42,426 nt of DNA from assembly GCA_964496975.1 (NCBI GenBank), contig CAZCBN010000011.1:1-42426 (forward strand), in the 5' to 3' direction. The notes under the pieces are model-generated. The model was not told where the DNA came from and did no database searches. It saw only the letters and a program-made list of their open reading frames with translations. The DNA is from CAZCBN01 sp964496975. Lineage in GTDB: Bacteria; Planctomycetota; Phycisphaerae; Phycisphaerales; UBA1924. Numbering within the stretch: the first letter of the stretch is position 1; every line of letters begins with the position of its first letter. Below are positions 1 to 6,066 of this stretch, one piece after another. Position numbers and translations under genes: made by a program.

Positions 1-906
1 CAACCGCGCAAATCCTGCGCGTCCCGCCGGCTGGACCGCCACAAGGTTCAACCGGTCCAGCGTCGTCACCCGCGCCAGCGCCGGCGTCCCCAGCCCCCGC
101 AGCACCTCCCCCCGCACCCGCAGCTCGGCCGCCGCCTCAAAGTCCATCCGCGCCGCCGCCTCGCGCATGAGCGCCGCGGCCGCCTCGGCCTCCTGCCGTG
201 CGTCGCGCCCGGCGAACGCCACGGCCGCGCGCACGCGCTCGCGGTACGCGGCCATCGGCTCGCTCCCGTCGCACGGCGCGGGGCACGCGCCCATCTGCTT
301 GTAACTGCACGCCTGCGCGTTCGGACGCTGCGCCAAGAGCCGCGGTTCGCGGCACAAGCTGAACAACTCGTCCAGCGCCCGCCCGTACCGGGCCGCCGCG
401 TCCTTCGTGCCCATCGGCCCGATCACGGCCCCCGGCGGCGGGGCGTCGCCGATCAGGTCGTGCAGGTCCGTCTTCCGCCACACCGGCTGCTCGCCCTCCG
501 GGTCCAAATGGATGAACCAGGCCCGCCACCGGTCCGCCGCCGCGCGGTACGTCCGCGGGGCCCGCGCGCGCGCGATCGCCAGGTACGCCGCGTCGGCCTC
601 CAGCCCGCTGCCGCACACGCACGCCCGCACGTTGGACACGATCCCGAACAGGTCGGCCTGCGTCTCCCCCGCCTCCACCAGCCGCCGCAGCACCGCCGAG
701 CGCAGGTCGCCCGTCGCAACCACCTGCACCGTGCGCGCCGCCGCGTCGGGCTCAACCGCCGCGCCAGCAGCCGCCCCGTCGCGCTCCAGTACCACCACGC
801 CCGGCCGCGCGGGGAGCGACGACACCACCGCCGCCCGCACGCCCTCGCGGTCCAGCCCCTGAACGTTCACCTCGATGGAAAGCGGCGGCTCCACACCGCC
901 CATCAT
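1..906 (-). CDS. UvrC-like protein with degenerate GIY-YIG domain, partial (3' end outside the window)
   Basis: The frame is open to the left edge of the window, so the C-terminus is missing. Counting from the ATG at 906, residues 184-213 carry four cysteines spaced C-x14-C-x7-C-x3-C (Cys185, 200, 208, 212), the pattern of the cysteine cluster between the GIY-YIG domain and UVR motif of UvrC. Residues about 243-270 match a UVR motif (MDFEAAAELR), which in UvrC binds UvrB. The N-terminal 150 residues resemble a GIY-YIG nuclease only loosely: the PGVY-type start reads PGVVVL, the YVG-type strand reads VQVVATGDLR, and the usual tyrosines are absent. A paralogue or derivative of UvrC that has lost 3'-incision chemistry is therefore more likely than true UvrC. 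An in-frame ATG at 945 (13 residues longer) is an alternative start; neither has a strong Shine-Dalgarno sequence. It lies directly downstream of the FabZ-like gene. Confidence 0.7.
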   Translation of the reverse strand, partial: MMGGVEPPLSIEVNVQGLDREGVRAAVVSSLPARPGVVVLERDGAAAGAAVEPDAAARTVQVVATGDLRSAVLRRLVEAGETQADLFGIVSNVRACVCGSGLEADAAYLAIARARAPRTYRAAADRWRAWFIHLDPEGEQPVWRKTDLHDLIGDAPPPGAVIGPMGTKDAAARYGRALDELFSLCREPRLLAQRPNAQACSYKQMGACPAPCDGSEPMAAYRERVRAAVAFAGRDARQEAEAAAALMREAAARMDFEAAAELRVRGEVLRGLGTPALARVTTLDRLNLVAVQPAGRAGFARL

Positions 907-970
907 GCCGCGGCCGCCGGCCGCGTGCGCCCGCCGCGCCGACATGCTCGAAGGGCAAAGCCCCACCGCC

Positions 971-1573
971 TCACTCGCCCGGCATTTTTTCCATGGCCAT
1001 GCCGCTGAGGCGGGCGTTGAACGCCAGCTCGCCGTTCACCACGCCCTGCACGTCGCTCACAAAGCGGCGGACGCTGTACTTCAGGGCCTTGCAGATCACA
1101 AACATGTCCTCGCCCGGCGCGACGGCCCGGCGGAACGCGGCCTCTTCGATCCGCAAAAACGCGGCGACGCGGGGCTCGGTGTTGCGGCTGTTCCACAGGT
1201 AGCACGCCACCTGGGCCCCCGCCTCGACCATCAGCACGCCCGGCAGCGTCGCCCGCACGGGGAAGTGCCCCCGCACCCAGAACTGGTCCGACCGGGCCTG
1301 CAGCAGCCCGACGGCCGCCGACATGTCCGGGGCCATCCAGACGATGGAGTCCAGCAGCGCCATCTCGTGGCGGTGCGGGTTCACCCGCTCGATGGCCCGT
1401 CGGTCCGCGAGGCAGGCCGACAGATCGATCTGGTCGAGGTCGACAAGCAGATCGGGCTTGGCGCGGCGGGCCGCCGGCGCGGCGTCGGGCTCCGCGGCCT
1501 GGGCCGGGGAGGCGGCGTCAACGCGCAGCCCCGCGGCGTGCAACGTGGCGTGGGCGTCGGGAGTGCGGCTCAC
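971..1573 (-). CDS. FabZ/FabA-like hotdog-fold beta-hydroxyacyl dehydratase
   Basis: The 200-residue protein carries the hotdog dehydratase signature. An N-P-H motif at residues 65-67 supplies the candidate catalytic His67, and a GHFPVRATLPGVLMVEAGAQ stretch (102-121) contains the candidate catalytic Glu117 on the central helix. The known reaction of the family is dehydration of 3-hydroxyacyl-ACP in fatty acid elongation. Some planctomycete and other bacterial genomes carry several such paralogues, so the exact substrate is open. The first 55 residues are an extra Ala/Pro-rich N-terminal extension relative to FabZ (about 150 aa). The GTG start overlaps the stop of the histone-like gene by four bases (GTGA), so the two are probably translationally coupled. 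The UvrC-like gene follows in the same direction. Confidence 0.75.
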   Translation of the reverse strand: MSRTPDAHATLHAAGLRVDAASPAQAAEPDAAPAARRAKPDLLVDLDQIDLSACLADRRAIERVNPHRHEMALLDSIVWMAPDMSAAVGLLQARSDQFWVRGHFPVRATLPGVLMVEAGAQVACYLWNSRNTEPRVAAFLRIEEAAFRRAVAPGEDMFVICKALKYSVRRFVSDVQGVVNGELAFNARLSGMAMEKMPGE

Positions 1574-1749
1574 GGCTTGGCGGGCTCCCGGTTCTCCAAC
1601 ATCTCCTGGCGGATCTGCTGAGCGAGGTTCTTGATGTCCTGCATCACCTTGCGCACCCGGGTGCTGGCCGCTTTATTGCCGCCCTTGGCTTTTTGGTAGT
1701 CCTCGCGGATCGAGGCGAGGTGCTGCTCGAGTTGTTGCAGGCTGTCCAC
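1570..1749 (-). CDS. small histone H1/Hc1-like nucleoid protein
   Basis: This 59-residue, Lys/Arg- and Gln-rich helical protein has the pattern GGNKAASTRVRKVMQDIKNL, close to the conserved KGNKAAGTRARKAL-type core of short bacterial histone H1/Hc1-like proteins known from Chlamydiae, Bacteroidetes and Planctomycetes. By analogy it would bind DNA and organise the nucleoid. The GTG start is well supported by a GGAAAGGA Shine-Dalgarno six bases upstream. The stop codon overlaps the GTG of the FabZ-like gene. It is the first gene of a probable histone-dehydratase-UvrC-like operon. It is short, but the family core, the ribosome binding site and the coupling all agree. Confidence 0.78.
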   Translation of the reverse strand: MDSLQQLEQHLASIREDYQKAKGGNKAASTRVRKVMQDIKNLAQQIRQEMLENREPAKP

Positions 1750-2063
1750 AGGGTGTCCTTTCCAGCCGCCGCGCCCGGGCTGAACCGGCGGTCTCTTGCA
1801 GGTCTACGTGCAGGTCTACGTCATGCGCCCGTCGCCGTCCCCGGTCGACGCCGCACCGAAACTCCCGGCCCGCCGCGGCTCGAACGAGCCAGCCCCGTCG
1901 GTCCGGGATTCTTTGCCGACCCCCCGCCCAAGCCAAGCGTCCGGGACTCGGCAAGTGACACTCCCCGGAATAGGGCATTTGAGGGGAGTGGGGAAGGGGC
2001 AATAGGCAATGGGGTGGGGCCATCGGGGATCGGCCATCGGGGATCGGGGGGGGAGGGGCCGTG
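1750..2063. other. intergenic region (314 bp) between the kinase-like gene and the histone-like operon
   Basis: Both neighbours are on the minus strand, so this stretch should hold the promoter of the histone-like operon. No open frame here has convincing codon use. The left part (about 1960-2055) is G-rich and of lower complexity, including GGGGAAGGGGC and a direct repeat (see the entry at 2021). No clear promoter boxes or terminator hairpin were recognised. Confidence 0.6.
2021..2047. repeat. 13-bp direct repeat, two copies
   Basis: CATCGGGGATCGG occurs at 2021-2033 and again at 2035-2047, one base apart, followed by a run of G. It lies just downstream of the stop of the phosphotransferase-like gene (2064, minus strand). 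No function is evident. Confidence 0.85.
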
Positions 2064-3173
2064 CTACGTCTCGAGGCTCGGCAGCAGCGCCTGCAGCCGG
2101 TCGAGCGCGGCGTTGAGGTAGACGCGGTCGCCCTCGTGCGCCAGATACGCGGGCGAGGTCGCGGCCATCAGCACCCGCCGCACGTCGGGCAGGCCCGCGT
2201 CGTGCTCGTCGGCCGGAAGCCCCCGGGCCCGACGGGCCGCCACGAGCGCGGCCAGCGGATCGACCCCGCACAGGCGCTGCTCACGCCCCCAGTGCAGCCG
2301 CTCGATGTACAGCGCGTCTTCGATCCAGTGCCCCGCGTGCACGAGCGCCAGGTCAATCAGCACCGCCCGCGACGGCCGCGACTCCGACGCGGCCGGGCGG
2401 ATCATCGCGTTGCCCGGGTGCAGGTCGCCGTGGCACCATGTCTCGATGGGCCGCGCGTTCCAGCGCTCCAGCAACCGCGGCAGCACGGCCCGCGTGGCCC
2501 GCACGGCCTCCGCCCACTCGGCGGCCCGCTGGATCGGGTTGTCGCGGCACGCCGCCTCGGCGCGGCGGAGCTGCCGCTCCCAGTCCTCGGGCGCTGGGGG
2601 TGTCGCCCGCTCCACCGGGCGCAGCTCGCCCGCCAGGGCGTGAAAGTCCGCCGCGGCCCGGAAGAGCGCCGCGAGCGACTCGGCGTCCAGGTGCTGCGAC
2701 AACGCCTCCCCCGGCACCCGCTCCACGAGGAGCCACGCGATGTCGTGCCCGCCCAGGTCGTCGCCGCTGGCGAGGAGACGCGGCACGGGCAGGTCGGCGT
2801 TCTCGGCCGCGCCCCACCGCATCGGGTCGGTGGCCCCGAGCCGCGTGCTCCAGAGGTACTCGCGCCCGCCGACGGGCACCTTCACGATCGCGGGGATGAC
2901 GGCCCCGTCGGGCAGGCGCCACCACGTCCGGCCCGTCGCCGCGCCGGAACGCTGCCAGGGCGAGCTGAACCACTCGATCTCGCCGAGCCGGTCGCCGCAC
3001 GCGTCGCGCAGCGCGGGGCCGAGGGCGACCCCCAGCGACTCCGCCTCGTCGCGCGTCTTGCACAGCGGGGCGGAGAGGATCTCGGCCGAGCCCTCGGGCC
3101 CGGCACCGCCCGGGGGCCCCGCGGGGCCCGCCTCGCCTGCCTCACCCGCCGACCCGGCGGCCGCGTCCGCCAT
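2064..3173 (-). CDS. aminoglycoside phosphotransferase (APH)-fold kinase-like protein
   Basis: The 369-residue protein has the APH/choline-kinase catalytic signature WCHGDLHPGN (Brenner motif with the catalytic Asp), followed about 20 residues later by an LIDLAL...IEDALYI segment that takes the place of the metal-binding DxD/DFG region. An N-lobe is recognisable around IPAIVKVPVGGREYL. The family phosphorylates small hydroxylated molecules such as sugars, aminoglycosides, choline or homoserine, or is involved in cell wall sugar salvage; the substrate here cannot be read from the sequence. The start was set at the ATG at 3173 because of a GGAGGT Shine-Dalgarno five bases upstream; a frame extension to 3251 lacks one. 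Residues 1-30 are Ala/Gly/Glu-rich and probably disordered. It follows rsmA in the same direction. Confidence 0.75.
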   Translation of the reverse strand: MADAAAGSAGEAGEAGPAGPPGGAGPEGSAEILSAPLCKTRDEAESLGVALGPALRDACGDRLGEIEWFSSPWQRSGAATGRTWWRLPDGAVIPAIVKVPVGGREYLWSTRLGATDPMRWGAAENADLPVPRLLASGDDLGGHDIAWLLVERVPGEALSQHLDAESLAALFRAAADFHALAGELRPVERATPPAPEDWERQLRRAEAACRDNPIQRAAEWAEAVRATRAVLPRLLERWNARPIETWCHGDLHPGNAMIRPAASESRPSRAVLIDLALVHAGHWIEDALYIERLHWGREQRLCGVDPLAALVAARRARGLPADEHDAGLPDVRRVLMAATSPAYLAHEGDRVYLNAALDRLQALLPSLET

Positions 3174-3276
3174 CGCCACCTCCAACCGCCAACCGCCCAC
3201 CACCAAGTCCGGCCACGCCGCCCGCCGATCGCGCCCCGGGGCGGCGACCACCGCCCGGCGTGCGCGACCCCCCAGC

Positions 3277-4122
3277 CTACGGCCTTCGGCACGCCCGCTC
3301 CAGCGCGATGAGCCGGTCGAGCGGCAACGCCTCCGCCCGGTCCTCGGGCCGCACGCCCTCCGGCCACGCCTCGGGGGTGCGGCCCAGCGTGCGCAGCGCC
3401 ACCCCCAGTTGCTTCCGCCGCAGGCTGAACACGTCCTGGCAGAACGCGCCGAGCTTCGCGGGCTCGTCGGTCAGCGGCGTCGCCAGGCGGCGCAGCACGA
3501 CCATCGCGCTCGCCACGCCGGGCTGGGGCCAGAAGCACGAGGCCGGCAGCGAGCCCACCCGGCGGATCTCCGCCACGCTCGCCCGCACGGCCGAGATCGC
3601 GCCGTACGCGTCATCGCCCGGCGACGCCGCGAGCCGGTCCGCCACCTCGGCCTGGATCGTCACCGCGAGCGTCGAGCACAGAGGCCACGCCGTCAGCAGG
3701 GCCAGCAGCAGCGGCGTCGCCGCGTGATAGGGCAGGTTCGCCACGTGAGAAAAAGGCCGCCCCGCCAGCGCCGCCGACAGCCCGGCCGACAGCGTGCGCT
3801 TGTCCGCCAGGCAATCGCCCCGCACCAGCGTGAAGCGGCCCGCCGCGGCCTCGGCCTCGAACCGCTCCGCGAGCAGGTCGGCCAGCCCGTCGTCCAGCTC
3901 GCCCGCCACCACGCGGCAGCCGCGGGCGAGGATCGCCTCCGTCAGCGTGCCGGTGCCGGGGCCGACCTCCAGCACGAGGTCCCCCTCGCGCAGGTCGGCC
4001 GCGTCGACGAGCTTGGTCAGCAGGTTCTGGTCCACCAAAAAGTTCTGGCCGAGCGACTTCTTGGGCGAAAGCCCGCGGGCCGCCAGCAGCTCTTTGATCT
4101 CCCGCTGCGTCTGCATCGCCAT
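3277..4122 (-). CDS. rsmA: 16S rRNA (adenine1518/1519-N6) dimethyltransferase RsmA/KsgA
   Basis: RsmA dimethylates two adjacent adenines in the 3' terminal helix of 16S rRNA late in 30S assembly, using S-adenosylmethionine. The 281-residue length is typical. Diagnostic motifs in order are SLGQNFLVDQNLL near the N-terminus, the SAM-binding EVGPGTGTLTEAIL (about 50-63), the GDCLA segment, and the catalytic NLPYH motif (about 126-130), normally NLPYN or NLPYH/Y. The C-terminal part has the FSLRRKQL...L substrate-binding helices. ATG at 4122 and ATG at 4116 are both possible; the upstream frame to 4167 would overlap the HAD gene and is rejected. It sits in a HAD phosphatase-rsmA-kinase run. Confidence 0.95.
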   Translation of the reverse strand: MAMQTQREIKELLAARGLSPKKSLGQNFLVDQNLLTKLVDAADLREGDLVLEVGPGTGTLTEAILARGCRVVAGELDDGLADLLAERFEAEAAAGRFTLVRGDCLADKRTLSAGLSAALAGRPFSHVANLPYHAATPLLLALLTAWPLCSTLAVTIQAEVADRLAASPGDDAYGAISAVRASVAEIRRVGSLPASCFWPQPGVASAMVVLRRLATPLTDEPAKLGAFCQDVFSLRRKQLGVALRTLGRTPEAWPEGVRPEDRAEALPLDRLIALERACRRP

Positions 4123-4153
4123 TCCCCGAGGGCCAGTCCCCGGTCCCCTTCCC

Positions 4154-5044
4154 CTACCACGTCCCATCCAGCACGCGGCCGATCGCCTCCGCCACGCCGT
4201 CGGCGTCGTGGTGGCCCGTCACGCGGTGGGCCGCTTTCAGCACCGCCTCGTTCGCGTTGGCCATCGCGATCGCCAGCCCCGCGCCCACGAGCATCGACAG
4301 GTCGTTGATCTCATCGCCGATCGCGACGACCTCTTCCGCCGCGATGCCCCACCCCGCCGCGAGCCGTGACACCGCGTCCCACTTCGTCGCCCGCGTGTCG
4401 CACACCTCGACCACGCTCACCCGCCGCGGCACGCCGGTGGAACGGTCTTCTTTGATGACCGACGAGAAGTTGTGCACGAGCGCCGCGGGCCCCATCTCCC
4501 GCTGCAACACCCCCGCCACCACGTCCGCCCGGCTCGCCTCGCCGCAGAGGCCGACGCGCACCGTCTGCTCCGGGTGGTCGTCGTCCTCAAGCCCTCGGGC
4601 GAACCGCACCTCGGCCCGCAGATGCTCGAACCACCACCGGCTGATGGGGTCGATCGGGTGCTCGTCTTCCCCGCCGAGCACGAGGTAGTCGTACCCCGCC
4701 GCCTCGCGGTCCTTGAGCACGAGCGCCGCGTGCCCGTGCGCGTGCATCGCCGCGACGGACCGGCTCACGAGCTCCCCCGCCATCGTCACGCGATCGATCG
4801 TCCGCCCGGTGGGCCCGTCGCACGTGAGCGCCCCGCTGGCGACGATGATCGGGTCCCGCTGGTCAATCGCCTCCAGCGCGTCGCGGCACTCGATCCACCC
4901 CCGCCCGGTCGCGACAACCACGCGCACCCCAGCCTCCCGAGCCCGCCGCACCGCCGCGGCGTTCCCGGCCGACACCTTCCCCTTGCTGTTGAGCAAGGTG
5001 CCGTCAAGGTCGAGCGCGAGAAGCTTGGCCCGTGCGCGGTGCAT
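4154..5044 (-). CDS. Cof-type HAD-superfamily phosphatase
   Basis: The 296-residue protein has all the motifs of the Cof/IIB branch of the haloacid dehalogenase superfamily. Motif I is LALDLDGTLLN (nucleophile and acid Asp), motif II is the VVATGR segment with its Thr, motif III is a Lys in RATKWDAV, and motif IV is GDEINDLSML. The large cap domain lies between motifs II and III. These enzymes hydrolyse sugar phosphates, nucleotides or related metabolites in the cytoplasm; the substrate is unknown. The ATG at 5044 is placed right before motif I, as usual for the family; the open frame further upstream runs through the repeat at 5183 and is not coding. The gap to rsmA is 31 bp. Confidence 0.9.
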   Translation of the reverse strand: MHRARAKLLALDLDGTLLNSKGKVSAGNAAAVRRAREAGVRVVVATGRGWIECRDALEAIDQRDPIIVASGALTCDGPTGRTIDRVTMAGELVSRSVAAMHAHGHAALVLKDREAAGYDYLVLGGEDEHPIDPISRWWFEHLRAEVRFARGLEDDDHPEQTVRVGLCGEASRADVVAGVLQREMGPAALVHNFSSVIKEDRSTGVPRRVSVVEVCDTRATKWDAVSRLAAGWGIAAEEVVAIGDEINDLSMLVGAGLAIAMANANEAVLKAAHRVTGHHDADGVAEAIGRVLDGTW

Positions 5045-5182
5045 CAGGCCGAGCGTAGGAAGACACCCCCTGCCCCGCACCGCCCGCCGAATCCGCGAAC
5101 GCCGCGCCCCGGTACACGTGCCCGGGTACCCAAGCGCCCGGGTGTCGGGTGCCGATTGCCGGGTGCCCGGGTGCCCGGGTGC

Positions 5183-5207
5183 CACGGCTTGGCGAAGCCA
5201 AGCCGTG
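5183..5207. repeat. palindromic repeat, copy A (REP-like hairpin)
   Basis: CACGGCTTGGC-GAA-GCCAAGCCGTG is a perfect 11-bp inverted repeat with a 3-base loop. It is preceded by several GGGTGCC/CCCGGGTGCC units from about 5110 and followed by CTC. Copies B (5998) and C (8948) have the same left flank (GGGTGC) and a similar C/T-rich right flank, so they have the same orientation. It lies upstream of the HAD gene and downstream of the low-GC orphan gene. Confidence 0.9.
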
Positions 5208-5264
5208 CTCCCACGCCACGCCATGTCCGCGCACATCCCACGCACCCGCCGCTCCGCGCATCGC

Positions 5265-5879
5265 TCACCCCTTGCCGCGTTCCGTCATCTCCAGCAGCGG
5301 CCAACTCTCGTCGATCTGCAGTGAGAAGAAGTCAATGCCCCGCAGGCGAGCGGCCAAGACCGCTTGGCGGACGCGGTCGCTGGCGATGAACACGTGATTC
5401 GGGAGTGCCATCATGATATCTGCGGTCCAGGTGGTTTCTGGGAACGGAATGTCCTTCGAGACGAGACCGACCCGATGAACTCTTTGCCGAAAATCTGCAA
5501 TCCCTTCAGCGGCACTCATGCCAGCGCGAACGTACACGCCGACCGCAGGAACGTGTGGCACAAAGGTCACATACCTTTTCTGCTTCTTGCGGCCACGGAA
5601 ATCGACATCGAGCGGGTGCGATGACCATCCTTCGATACCGTGACTCCGGAGTACGTCGCAGAAGTCTTCAGAGAAATACTGGCCACTGATCCAATCCGGC
5701 GGTTCGCTTCCGTCGATAATCCAGGCCTTCAAGCCTTCGAGCGGTCGGTAGTTCGCCCCAAACGGAGGGGTTCGCGGGCCGACGTACGACGTGATCTCGA
5801 CTGTGTTCGTCATGATCGCCATGCCGCGTGGAATCGGTATCCACGCCATGTAGTAATAGTTGGTAGCTCGCCGTGTCAC
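5265..5879 (-). CDS. orphan low-GC protein, possibly a toxin-immunity protein
   Basis: This 204-residue protein is not confidently recognised. It lacks a signal peptide or membrane segment. Its overall pattern, with alternating strands, aromatic residues and a final element DRVRQAVLAARLRGIDFFSL, resembles the ending of Imm11/DUF1629-type immunity proteins of polymorphic toxin systems (VxxALxxxxxxGxxF). That is an impression rather than a motif match. Its base composition and codon use (more A/T at third positions, for example TAC/TAT-rich YYY near the start) differ clearly from its neighbours, which suggests transfer. The GTG at 5879 overlaps the stop of a short upstream coding remnant (5876-5953); ATGs at 5849, 5822 and 5813 are alternatives. 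The gene is flanked by two copies of the same palindromic repeat. The CDS call is safer than the function. Confidence 0.65.
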   Translation of the reverse strand: MTRRATNYYYMAWIPIPRGMAIMTNTVEITSYVGPRTPPFGANYRPLEGLKAWIIDGSEPPDWISGQYFSEDFCDVLRSHGIEGWSSHPLDVDFRGRKKQKRYVTFVPHVPAVGVYVRAGMSAAEGIADFRQRVHRVGLVSKDIPFPETTWTADIMMALPNHVFIASDRVRQAVLAARLRGIDFFSLQIDESWPLLEMTERGKG

Positions 5880-5953
5880 TGCTGAAACCTCCCTGAAGAT
5901 CTGGCGAGATCCTCGAGTGCGTTCGACACCGCCTTGCCACGCTCGATAAACCG
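5876..5953 (-). pseudogene. possible remnant of the 3' end of a toxin/effector gene
   Basis: In the frame ending with TGA at 5876-5878, the last about 25 codons (RFIERGKAVSNALEDLARSS then GRFQQ) have normal coding character and low GC like the orphan gene, while upstream of about 5953 the frame runs into the palindromic repeat region and non-coding sequence. The stop overlaps the GTG of the orphan gene by four bases, the arrangement expected of a toxin gene followed by its immunity gene. No toxin domain remains, so the identity is inference only. Confidence 0.3.
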
Positions 5954-5997
5954 CCGGGTGCCAAAGCTACGCCGAGTACCACCGCACGGCCGGGTGC

Positions 5998-6022
5998 CAC
6001 GGCGTGGCCTCGCCAAGCCGTG
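5998..6022. repeat. palindromic repeat, copy B
   Basis: CACGGCGTGGC-CTC-GCCAAGCCGTG matches copy A (5183) except for one T-to-G change in the left arm and a different loop. It is again preceded by GGGTGC, with degenerate GGGTGCC-like units from about 5955. It lies between the diguanylate cyclase gene and the low-GC orphan gene. Confidence 0.88.
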
Positions 6023-6066
6023 CTCCTCTTCTCCCCCACGCCTCAGCCGCCCCCTCCGCAACTCCC

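Noticed and set aside
2021..2047. Operator-like direct repeat near the phosphotransferase gene
   Set aside because: It lies downstream of that gene's stop in G-rich low-complexity sequence, so a regulatory role is unlikely; listed as a plain repeat.
2064..3173. Antibiotic resistance gene (aminoglycoside phosphotransferase)
   Set aside because: Only the generic fold motifs are present and the gene sits in a housekeeping run; resistance cannot be inferred.
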